Below are positions 13,001-24,372 of a stretch of DNA of 64,000 nucleotides, in pieces. The stretch's first letter is position 1; every line of letters starts with the position of its first letter. The translations under genes and the position numbers were made by a program. The DNA is from Amblyornis subalaris (taxonomy: Eukaryota > Chordata > Aves > Passeriformes > Ptilonorhynchidae), in NCBI GenBank assembly GCA_018881555.1, contig JACAXG010000105.1, positions 984,963 to 1,048,962 on the forward strand, read 5' to 3'. The notes below the pieces were generated by a model. It saw only the letters and a program-made list of their open reading frames with translations. It searched no databases and had not been told where the DNA came from.

Positions 13001-16000
13001 GGTAGAGCATGGAAGAACATGAGAAGCTGTCATGAGACGAACTTATTGTCAGTGGTGGTACCACCACTGAAATACCAGAAGCAGTAACTGATCTTCTAAC
13101 TAGGTGTAAGCAAAGATTAGTGAAATAAACAGATGAGAAATGAAAAAGAGTGTTCTAGCCTGCTGTGGCTTATGACATGGTGAGCACATAACTCAAAGGT
13201 CTTCATTCATTGTAGATCAGCTCTATACAAAAATATCATCGTTTTTGTTTTGGTTAAACTGTAAACTGTTTGAACNCAACTTTTAATCTTTTCACTTGCA
13301 AAATGTTTTCATGGCAGTATCTGACAAACATCTTGATTTCCAGCAGTTTCTTCTGCAAACACGTTTATCCGAAAATTGATATGTTTCTTCGAATGAGTTA
13401 GTGAGGTTTTGGTTATATTTTTGGCTGGATAATAGTGGGTCTATTTTTGCTTAAAAGATTTGTGTATCTTAAGTGAATATTCTTTCATAAGTTATCTCTT
13501 TGTGGGTTGTGTAATGAACTGTGAGAAATAAATGCAACTTCAAGTGAAATATCATAGCTGCATAAATTTTACACATACATATTTTAAAACGTCTAAGTAT
13601 TCATACATGAGTGTTAGTCAAGAAAATAAAATGTTTCCTCGGCAAGGTAAAATACATAGTTTAGCAAAGAATTCAGGACTTATATAATAAAAATGTTCTG
13701 AAACATACCTATGGAAAAATGTATTAACTAAGAATTAATTTTCAACAATAATTTGACCTTTAAGAGTATTTCTTCTTAAAAGAGTATTATTGTGCTGAAA
13801 AAGCAAAAACCCAAACAGAATAAAAAACAGTGCAGTACACAGGGGCATTCTCAGATGAATACCTGCTGAAGAAGTAGACGTGTTCAGAATTTTTTTGTGC
13901 ATCAAGGTTATCCATTTAACTGGTGTCTCTTTTACTACCTCAGAGCATGCATTTTTCCACCATAGAAGATTTCACACATGAATGGCAGTAACACATTCTG
14001 TAATTATCCTTCATCCTATGTCTTTGTCACAATGTGTAATGCTGCAGTTTTTCATCATTTGAAACAGGGCAGGAATTTAAAATACTTCAAATAAATTTTA
14101 ACCATAACTGTTTTCTTTCCCAGAATTCTGAGATTGCATAGGAGTGTGTTTTAATCAAGGGACATGGAAGGGGAGAATTCATTAACAACACTATTATTAA
14201 TTGTTGTTTTGAGAAGAAGCGTAGGTAACAAAATTAATTAGTTCAGAATTGTTCTGAATTTTTTTCAAGCTAAAGCCTTTGGATTCAGGGGGTTAGTAGA
14301 GAAATTACAGAATTCACCACTCTGAAAATTTAGACAAGAAATTTCAAGCAATTACCAAGAAATAAAGTTCTTAGTAACTCTTAATCAAAATGCCTCTAAT
14401 GATTTTGTTGCTCTTATTGGCTCATCTAGGTGCATGGAGTGGATGCAAACCAACTTCAGTGATAACAGATAGACATTTAATAATCTTTCATAGAAGAGAT
14501 TTTCTACATCCCACTTAGAACTGGAACCAGTACAGCAAATCAATGAAAATATAGTGCCAATTTCATCACCTATAAAATTATAGTCTTTTCAGAAATATAT
14601 GATGATACAAATACCACATCATTTAATTTTATCTTCCACATATAGTCATTTCTTGTTATTTCTCTGTAAAGTACAATCACCTTCTTGTAGAAATATTTTA
14701 TAGCAGCTCAAGGTTTCACAACAGCTGTTCAATGGAAGATCTTTTACTACCCATTTTTTGCAGACAACATACAGGCATTCCTGTAAAACTATTCTTGTGA
14801 GCAATATAAGGCCATTCAAAAACATAACTTCCAGAGGTGAGAAAAACCAGAACTGGTCTTCTGGACCAATTTCATGGGGGATAACTGCAGATGTTTCATG
14901 ATCACTACTTTGCTTATTCTCCCTTTTCAATACTTTGCCAAACATAAAAGTTACATATACATGTAATTTATGCTTCCTATTGGGAGCACCAGGGACCCCC
15001 AAGGATGGCTGGGCAGGGTGCCCCAGCCAGGGCCCATCCTGCTGCTGGGACTANGGTGTTTAAAGCCAGGAGCAAGTAAGTGAGCAGTGAAGTGCATTCT
15101 CAGATCTGGTGCTTTCTCACACTAGGACAAAACCCTAACACTGGTACTATTTGAAGTATCTGCTCAGTTCCTTTCATCCTTTAACATCTTCCTGTTCCTT
15201 AGATCTACTAGCAAAGGCTTTACAAAAGTGAGCCTACCAAACATGCCAGAAGTTTGGTTTCCGGAGCTTCAGCGTAACCTTCATCTGAAACAGGAGTGGC
15301 CCCTGTGCAGTGCTCCTCCAGCTTGCTAGTGACAGTTCCTTCTCTGATGAAAAAGCCTTTATAATTCAGAGGCTGAGGATAAAAGGCTTAGCAAAGTAGA
15401 GGGTTTTTTTAGGTGGTTTCAGGCTGCTTTGTCTGGAAATAGAGAAAGAAAGGATTATTTTCACGAGGGAAGCACTATAAGCAGAGGCGGTAGATAAAAC
15501 TGTCCCAGTAACAGAAGACCCTACCATTTAGCAAGAAACTCAGGATGACACTGTGCTGTGTGCCAGCATCATTCTTGTCTCAGCAAATTGAAAAGGGCAT
15601 AAAGGATTGTAACGATTTTCAGGATACCTCCTCTCTATTGCTATAGCTCACTAAGGTAGCAGCTGCTAGAGGTTAACTTTGCACTGGCAGCACTTCACCC
15701 TGCCTGGCCCTCTTCCCACCCCTGAAAGAAAGGAAGAAAGAAAATAACAATGTGCATAAAATTTGAAACAGATCACAAAAATCGAAAGAAGGCAAATAGA
15801 TCTTAAATGTGTCCTAAGCCATTCCTTTCAGATATCTGATGAGAAAGAAGAAAAAAAGACATTAAAATTTATCTGCAAACTGAATAGGTTTAAAAAACAA
15901 GTAGTAAGATACATGGCCTTTGAGAGACTAAATTAAATAATATTTCAGCATAAGCACCACATCTCATAGGCTTGGGGCATTACAGAGAACCTGAGCACAA

Positions 16001-19000
16001 GAAATTACTTAAATTGTCCCAAACATATAAATATAGTAAATATTTATCCTAAATATTATCATTTTAATAAATGAATAATAATGTTGTATAAGTATCAATA
16101 TTTTTAAAGTATCAATGTAATGTGATTGCTATTTCCTGGAATATATTCTATTACCCCATAGTTTAGGTTCACTATTGGGTAGAGGTAATGTAAGGTTGGC
16201 AGCAGGTACTGATAAATACCAATTCTTTCTCAGTTTTACAATGCTTGAAAAGTTATGTAAAAGATGCATGTGTCTCTGGTTAGTACCCCACTTTATCCCA
16301 CCTTTGCCGGAGACATTTCAGCATAAGACTGCAGCAAAGAAGTGCACACTTGTACCTGCTCTGTAAATAGCAATAGAAAGCAAGGCTGTCATTCAGAGAT
16401 TCTTTAACAATTTATAAATTCACTTGAAAAGGAAATAAACCAAGAAAGTAACTCAAGCGCAATAAGCCCTGCCCTTCCTCATTGCCAAAATATCCCAAAT
16501 ACTAATGCATTCTATGGGAAGTGCTTTGATGCACCTCTTGGAGTCCAATAACAAAAATGCTGTTGAGTTTTAGCGTTTCTTAAGCTTCAAAACTAAGCTG
16601 CATGAAAAACAAAGTGCGCTTATGAACTAATGAAATATAGAACAGGGTGGGCAATTAAGAAGAAGAAAGCCTTAAAAAGCACTTACAGAGGAGCCATATT
16701 CTGCTCCCATTTTTAACTCTGCGACCCATGTTAGCTTCCGCAAATGAGAAGTGCGTGAGTCTGACATGGGCACAATTTGCCATGCCGGCTAAGCAACAGA
16801 TTGACTGTTCCTGAGAGCTCTTTTTCCTTTGCGTAAGTAGTTATTAAGGAGAGAAACAGGATTATTTCTGAAAAGGTGTATCACAGCTATCAAAGAGTGT
16901 TTCAGCAGCACTGTTTTGAACAGCACATAGTACAACAAACAATAATGGACTTCCATCTTCTTCAGGATGTCCCTTTCCTCTGCATTTTTCTTACAACTGG
17001 TACTATTTTAATGCATGCAGCAATTTACATCAATAATTATATGGGCATCCAGTAGGTCTGTAACACCCTTCTGAAACACTGTTTCAGGGTAAGCTTTCCT
17101 TTCCTTTCAGTTTAGTCAAAAAAGGAGATATTTTCCAAAACCTGCCAAATTGTTGCCATTCAGCGTTTTTGGAAGTGTCAATGGATTTTGAAAACATGGT
17201 GTGCAGTAGGTAGTGCTTCCTGATCTTTATTATGCCACCATCAACTGCATGAAATGTATGGAACTATGCCAGTATGAATCAGATGCATTGGCTTTTAATT
17301 TTATCAAGTAAATAGGAACCAGTTGACCTTTTCTGTGCCATAATTCTATTAATATCTCCTTTATTTATCTAAGAGCTTTCTCTGTAGCTTTTAATTGCAG
17401 TTGCACTGTGTTTTTACAGACCACAGTACTTTCCATCATAATTTATAGTGTTATTGAACAATTAAATGAACTCCACAGATTCTCTATATTTTGTTGGGAA
17501 TACATTCCTTTCTTTAGTGAAGAGATACTGGAATGCACTGTACATATCTCACAAGTAAGTTATTTTTAAGAAATATTTTGCCAGAAAATGTGGTTACTTT
17601 ATAATGCTTTAAGTGTTTATGACTGCAATTTATTTTGCTAGAAGGAAGACCTGTTTCAAAACATTATAGATAAGTTAAGAAATAAAAAATAGCAAGTGCC
17701 CTGACCAATGGATTCCTTTTTTTCCTTGGAGATGTTAATGCATATATATATTTGCCATGATAACCAGACCATTTTAAATTTCACATACAGGCCTTTCTTT
17801 TCTTTGTTTCTGAATGTTTAAAAATATAACGAATCAGTAGGTTCACAGATGCTGAAATTTTATAATGAAGGGCTTCCAAAAATTATTCCTGCAGTTTAGA
17901 ACTGTCAGAACCTGAAACTTCTCAAAAAAGGAAAATGTCTGGAAGCAATTAGTCTGGAACCATTCATTGGTCCCAGAGTTCAAATGAGAAATCGTGGAGG
18001 CAGTAGAAAGTCAAGATTCGTGTGCGTATTTTATCTCTGCTCATAATGGCATCAGTCTTGTGCATGTGTAACTGGTGATGAGCAGGCAGGGGCTGATGTT
18101 GTAACATTTTCCATTTAAATAGTGCCTGGTAGTTTTCATTCTGTGTGAAGCAGATTGTCTGAAATGTCCTTTAGATGCTCATGACCAAAACATTGGTGAG
18201 TTTATCCAATTATGTAAGTTTAAAAGGATAGCACAATACAAAATACATCCTATTACCTTTAATGTAACCTGTATCTCTTAGGAAAAATTGGGATTTCACC
18301 CTGTCGTACAGAAATATTGAGAAGCTTTATTTTTCAGTACATGAAACAAATCATCAGTCCATATACTTTAAACAGGATTTTTGTGTGTATCTTGTAATGA
18401 CAGCATAATCATTAATTTTCTGGCCTTTTTTTGTTGAATTATCAGTACAATAAATGGTTTTTGTGAACGGAGACCAAGCATTCCCTCAGCTCCGTTTTCT
18501 AAAAACAAGCCTTGTCTGTCAAGTGTACTCATTTAAATTTCATTACAATTCCTACATTTTGGCTTTGAAACTGTTATAGTGATCTGACCATACCTGGAAC
18601 ACAAGCTAACATTTCCAGTTCTGTTAAAATAAATTCACTCCACTTACACAGAGTAGGTAGCTATGCTGACTTCACAAGTAGACATAATTGGATTTATTTC
18701 CCTAAGAGTTTCTGTAATTAATCCATAAATGAACTCTCTTTTGAAAACATCTAAACATGTTAGAGGTTGAGCAACTGGAGTACATATTTAAAAAAAAATT
18801 TTTAAAAAGGAAAAAAAAAAACAGGAAAACAGTGATTTCAGCCATTTGCTGTTGGGGTTTAAAAGTCTACAAATACCTGCAGCTGTGGGTGATTTTTCTG
18901 CTGAAGATAATGGGCCTGGAATTATACTTAGGCAAATATACATGTGCAGCCTCTATTTTGTGAAGAGTATATTCCTCTCCTCTACCCCAAAGGTGACAGA

Positions 19001-19217
19001 CAATAAAAGCAGTGATACGATGTTTCTTCAAACATTTACTCATCACATAGGTTCAGAAAACACTTTGCAAAATGGTGAAATCTAACTCCTACTATGTTTC
19101 TATTCCACTTGCATGTATCTTCTATTTGATGAAGCTCTCACTAGTCTCTCACTAGTTTATCAGGATTCTTTTTCTGACTAGCCTTCATTGATTGCTCTAT
19201 TTTCTGTTACTTTAAAC

Positions 19218-19254
19218 TTTTTTCCTTTTTTTTTCTTTTTTTTTTTTTTTTTCC
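19218..19254 (+). repeat. Long T-rich tract ending in a splice-acceptor-like CCTCAG
   Basis: About 37 bases are almost all T with a few C, ending in CCTCAG at 19253-19258. It is probably a microsatellite. In sequence terms it is also a strong 3' splice-site context on the KCND2 sense strand, discussed under findings. Confidence 0.7.
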
Positions 19255-21989
19255 TCAGCACTGTTGCTAAATCTTTGCCATTCGGTTCTTTCAGTTTTTC
19301 ATTTCCAAATCACAGCTGTCTAGGTCAGCCTGCAACAAGCATCAGCATCCTTCATCATCCTTTAATTATTGTGCTGAAAGTAGGCTAGAAATCTTTGGAC
19401 CAAACTGAGCAGTGTTTCAAATTATAAAGTGAGACCAGAATCTGTGGATTTAGATCAATGCAATACCTCTGTATCATATCTCTTCTACAGTGGTGAGAGA
19501 AAATAGTGCCTCAAATTTGTGATTAATAAATGTAGCTCACAGCTTTGTTCTTGCTTGCTATTATATAATGTAGCCCAGAGAGAAAGGCAGTTATATTCCT
19601 CCCTCCACTGCCAGCTCCTTCCCAGTTGTGCATTACAGAAATGAGAATACTTCTTGATTTTTACCACTGTAAATGAGATCGTTTGATCTTATAATTCCCA
19701 CATTTTTTCAAACTCCCCTTCAGTATTTCATTTTTTTTTCTCTAAATTTAGAAGATTTTGATTCTAGCAGTATTTAAAGTGTTCATGTGGGACTTAGAAA
19801 GGATAACAAGTTTAGGGAGTACATCTATAAAATTCTCCTTAAGTGATTCCACTGGACCAAAGAGAGTAACTGCATCGAAAGTCACTTTAACAGAATCTAA
19901 ACAATTTCAGCTTCACAATTTCAGCTCTGCTTTAAATGTCAAAGATTTGCTCTTCTCTTGTAGAGCAAGAATATAAAAAGTGTGTGATCAAGATTTAGTC
20001 TTTAATTTCAGTTATGATTTACAATTCCTGCAGCAAGGGAGGATAAATTATTCCTCTGTGTTAGTTGCCTTTAATTTCTGGAAGTTGAGAGTTATTATCT
20101 TACATCCTAGGGAAATAAAGCCATATTTTGAGCCTGTTTTTGTGAAAATCAGTAGGCAATTTACTTTTTAACTCCTCTGCATAGAGCAAAACACAGAAAA
20201 CTGGCAAAGGATTGGATCTTGAAATTAAAAAAGAGAGCAAAAATAAACTGTTTGCATTGGGTAAAAGGGACTATATATAATGCAAATAAGAAAAGTTTTG
20301 AGAGAGATTCAGGCTTTGGCAGTAATTTTGTACAAAGAAGGTACCACTACATAAACTGTATTTTCCTAACATTGCCAGATACGGAGCACAAGTGGTCCTT
20401 AAAAATTTTACTTTACAGTGCAACTTACTGAGACAAAGACATTATAGAACTTCTAAGGAAAAGATTAAAAACTTACCCTGCACTTTTTTCTTTTTGTTTC
20501 TTTAACAGAACAATAGTTTTATCTTCAAAATCAACTAGAAGGCTAAAGTATTATAGTATTTGGCAAGTCTAAAATGTTTCCTGCTACCAGTTGTAGGTTT
20601 CAATAATATTTCAGAAAAGACACTCAAGAAGCAGTTTTATGCCTAAAAGTAAGTTCATAATTATACAGGCACCTTGAATTTGCATGAAACACTGCGACAT
20701 CCAAGAGGCAGTCCTTCTCTCACTCCAGCCCTTCTTTTCCACCTCCATGCCCCTGCCTCCATTGGGCTGGCAGTAATATTTGGGGAAACATGGACCAAAT
20801 TCCTAAGTAATCTGGAAATTAAATGTTTTAATCTGGGTCCATTCTCTGAGCCAGTTCATTGTATCCCCACCAAAGTGCCTGGGGAACTACAGGCCGAGGC
20901 AGGAGCATCACTCATTTAAGAAGCTGCGGTACCAGAAGGGTAGGTGCTCATAGGGTCTGGAACACACTNGGTATGAGAGAAACCTGGGCAGTAGTTGTAA
21001 AGAGGAGCATCCCAATAAGTCAGCTGAGAATACAAGGGTGGTATGTCAGGTCCTCAGTTTGAACTAGTGTTGCCAAGCTGGAGCCAAGCTGGCTGGCAAG
21101 TTCACACAGCACTGCTCAGTCTGGTAAGAGGACCCTAACCACAGCAGCAGTCATCTCTTGCCTGCATCTAAGCGGATCTGCTTGAACCATAATTTACCTG
21201 GTTGGGCTTTCAGGTTGTCCTTACAAGCTGGAGGAGGCTGGAGATGTCTTTGGTCCTTTGTATCCTCCCTGGCTTGGTCATCGTGCACGCAGTGAGACTA
21301 ATGTATCAACAGCTGTACAGAACTGCACTTGCATGAATAATCCTGCCAGAACTGAGCTGGCCTCCCCAGCGTCTCTGCATCTGTGGCACAATTAATCTGT
21401 CAACTAAATAAAGTATCTGCAGATAACCGATCACTGGCTGTGCACAGTAGAAAATGAACATATATAGCACACTGTATCGTGGTAGTGTAAGGACAAGTGG
21501 TGATTAACAGGTGGGTCATCGTGTCACTGTAATTTACAAATATACGTTATTAACATGGAAGGCAATCATAACTGAAAGGGGTGGAGAAACTGTTTCCCTA
21601 AGCTTAAATTGTAGTGGAAAGTAGCTAATCAACTGTGTAACAGGGCAGGAAAATTCAAACTCAAGTTGTGTTTATTACAGACTTGATTTAGTAACAGGTG
21701 TAGCTGCAATGTAATCTGCAAGTGACAAAATCATGTCTACATTTCTGAGGAGGAGACCTGTGCCATAAACCTTGCAAAACCCGGTAGAAAAGCAGCTTAG
21801 TACATTGGAAATCAGAGCCTGTTTGCACCCCTGGATGTCAGTGAATGGGCTGAGCAATCTATTTTAGGGGGGACAATAGAGAAAAGCTTGTCAGAAATAT
21901 GAAATCACTAATGATTTTTGGCTCATACTGGACAATATTGAATTTCTAGAATGGAATAGTTATTTGCAAAGTGCTGAGTGGGGAGGAGC

Positions 21990-22960
21990 TAACTAAACAG
22001 GGCTGGTCCCAACAGTGCCTGCAGGCGGCTTTGCAGCTAGAATTAAAAAAAACTTCTGATGACAAACACACGAGGGGCTATTTAGGTATGAACAGAAAAT
22101 TACCTGCTGTGTTTCAGAGAATAATGAGTTGAGTAAGGCAGGGGGTAAATGGTGTTGTCTGTTATCTGGATGACATGCTAATAACTGGGAAGATTTCAAA
22201 TGAATATTTACAAAATCTAGAGGAGGCCTGAAAGAAATTTCAAAGGTGTGATTGCAAAGCTAACAAAGTTTAGTGTACTAATTTTTGTTGAATTTTCCTC
22301 CTCCCATATGCCCAAGCCAGGTAACGTAGCATATGGACAGAAAATTAAGGCTACATATCTTCCAAAAATTAAAGTACACATAGAACATAAATAGGGCCTT
22401 TAAGATTTCTCCAGGGTTGAGATGAGGGTAGGGACATGAGATGAGCTAGACGCTGAATGCTGTGGAGGGATAGAGGAAAGAGTCTGTTAGATTTTATTTT
22501 TTAAAATATAGTTTGTTAATTTTTGTTTCTTAAGAATGAGGGTTGCTTCAGATGTTAGATGTCCAAGATACACCTTAGAATTTTCTGCTGCTGATGTAGG
22601 ACTGTGGAATATGCATTCCAAATGCAACAATTTTGTTTGATGTGATATCTATTCTTAAGAAAAAATGTGAAATGGCTGTGGACAGAATAAAATGGGGTTT
22701 TGTGGAAGCAAAAAAGAAATTAAATAGTTCAATTTACATTAAAATCACACATTATCCATAAGAATAGTATGCAGTTCCTGTCTTCCAGGAGCTGAGCCAC
22801 AGCTTCAGATACACATAAATCTAGGGTTCAAAACATGCTAGATTCCCTTCCATAATATTAGCAAAAAGTAGGAGAAATTATTGAAAAAAGTATTCAGACT
22901 NGGGGTTATTAAATTCCACACAGAAAAAGATTTTTTCAGCTCACAACAAAATCACAAAGT
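21990..22960 (+). pseudogene. Decayed Ty3/gypsy-type retrotransposon pol (reverse transcriptase to RNase H)
   Basis: This is a non-functional remnant of an LTR-retrotransposon polymerase. In one frame, 22066-22092 reads THEGLFRYE, the gypsy RT block that precedes the LPFG region. In another, 22151-22228 reads GVVCYLDDMLITGK then EYLQNLEEA, containing the catalytic YLDD box (22163-22174) and the downstream 'HLxNLEEVLK' block, followed by a stop at 22229. After a gap, three RNase H-region blocks lie in one common frame in the right order: FVEAKKKLNSS (22699-22731), LSHSF (22792-22806) and ILAKSRRNY (22855-22881), with stops between them. At least one frame change is needed between the two RT blocks. 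The order matches Ty3/gypsy pol (RT then RNase H). Protease, integrase and flanking LTRs were not recognised. The YLDD context favours gypsy over ERVs or CR1. The outer limits are approximate. Confidence 0.72.
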
Positions 22961-23604
22961 GTTGGTAAAAATACTTCAAAGATGCACGTTCCCCATCTGG
23001 TGACAGTGAAGAGCCTGGATCTTACCAGACCATTTTAAAGATCATCAGAGAGATATGCTAATCTGGAGTTTCTGTCCCAGCTTCCATTTGTTCAAGGAAA
23101 GTGTTCATTGTCAAAGAAATGCTTCACTTGCTAAATGACCTCTTTATTACAGTTAAAAATACTGCCCTATAAATAGGAAAAGCCCCTGTACCAGTTAAGA
23201 AATTTACTTTTATATTCTCTGACTTCATCACATAACTAAAGGGAAGCTTTATTCTTTCTAATTCGGGAGCTTGAATTAACCATGGAAAATGCTGTTTGAG
23301 GACTAAATGTAATAATATCAATATATCTACAAAAAGTATGCAAAATAGGCTTAAATGGGAAATAAAAATGAAGGAAGAAATTAATTTAGGGAGAGGATGT
23401 AGAAATCAATACATAGAAAAGGCAGGGAGCAGGCCTGACCAGCCATCAGAACATGGCACAGTATTAACTAAGCTGCATCATGTCACCTGTGACAGAAACC
23501 AAATGGCTGAATGCTGATTCCTCAAGGAAACACTATGCAAAAGTGGCCAGGCAATGAAGACATGATCTCTCAGTGCCCACAAGTTGAGGCCTGTGATAAG
23601 AGCC
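22961..23604 (+). other. KCND2 intron 1 between gypsy remnant and solo LTR
   Basis: This stretch could contain further decayed downstream pol sequence, but I see no integrase zinc-finger or DDE block. The short open frames at 23124-23321 (-) and 23296-23517 (+) have no recognisable content. No feature is supported. Confidence 0.45.
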
Positions 23605-24372
23605 TGTCACGGTTTGGACAAACTTAGGAGGAAGACTCAAAGAGCCTCCTCTGCAAAGGAAAGTGTCCTAAAAGTGTCCCTTCCCCCCCAGTAAGAATTT
23701 CTTGGAGAAAAGTGAAAAAAACAGTTTATTTAACAAAACCCAGCTGCTGGGGGGGGGTGCACGCAGGCACCAGGGGAAGGGAAAGGAACATAAAAAATGA
23801 ATAATGTTAGATAAGAAAACTCTCGTGATGAAGACAACCTGGATGAATTCAGAGTCCTTTGTTTCCTGGGTAGTTTTCTGCTCTGTCTCCCTCCGGCTTA
23901 GGATGGTGCCGGCCTCTCTTCCTAGGCCCATGGTGTAGGCCCCAGAGTTCAGTAGTCTGTTGTAAAGTTCCAAAGTAAGAAGGAAAAAGAAACCAATCCC
24001 AGAAAAAACTGTCCTCTCTCCGTGCCTCAGGCAGAGGAGCGAAAAAGCCAAAAGTAAGTTTTTAACTCCCTCCGAATATCCCTCAGCTGAGCAAAAGCAG
24101 GGCGAAAGCTCACAGGAAAAAAAAAATGTAAAAGTAATGTAAAAATGTAAAAGTGTCCCTTCGCCTTCAGCTATAGAGAAGGTGACTGCCGAGAGTTCTC
24201 TCCTGAGAACCGCAACATAGCAAGCTGATAAGTAAAAAATGTAAACACTTTAGAAGAAAACCAAAACACAGTGCTTGGCTGCTCGAGCCAGCTTAAAGAT
24301 GCAGAATTAATACTTTTCCTTAAGCAGGCAATTGGGATATATAGCATCATAAAGTCACCCCAAGACACAGCC
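23600..24372 (-). mobile_element. Solo LTR of an avian endogenous retrovirus (763 bp)
   Basis: The LTR body is 23605-24367. It starts TGTCACGGTTTGG, matching the reverse complement of the usual avian LTR 3' end, and finishes CACCCCAAGACA. On the minus strand it therefore begins TGTCTTGGGGTGAC and ends in CA. The flanks are GAGCC (23600-23604) and CAGCC (24368-24372), a 5-base target duplication with one mismatch. An AATAAA polyadenylation word on the minus strand lies at 23725-23730, close to the expected 3' side. A 127-codon open frame inside (23668-24051, minus) is chance coding in the LTR. No internal retroviral genes flank it, so it is a solo LTR antisense to KCND2. Confidence 0.8.

Larger units (their letters stand above)
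3182..21989 (+). other. KCND2 intron 1, long stretch with no recognised gene or element
   Basis: About 18.8 kb of mostly AT-rich intronic sequence. The longest open frame is 131 codons (8941-9336), is also open for 102 codons on the other strand, and matches no family I recognise. Very AT-rich blocks lie around 7600-8110, 10480-10930 and 15990-16130. GC-richer patches lie near 14990-15060 and 20700-20960. I saw no CR1 end, LTR terminus, tRNA box pattern or Kv4 exon. Old, unrecognisable repeats are likely but cannot be supported by eye. Confidence 0.55.

Noticed and set aside
14940..15070. Similarity between a GC-rich patch here and one at 59900-59950 (ATTGGG..CACC/CTCC..GGGACCCC)
   Set aside because: Only a few short words are shared, in inconsistent spacing; not enough for a repeat call.
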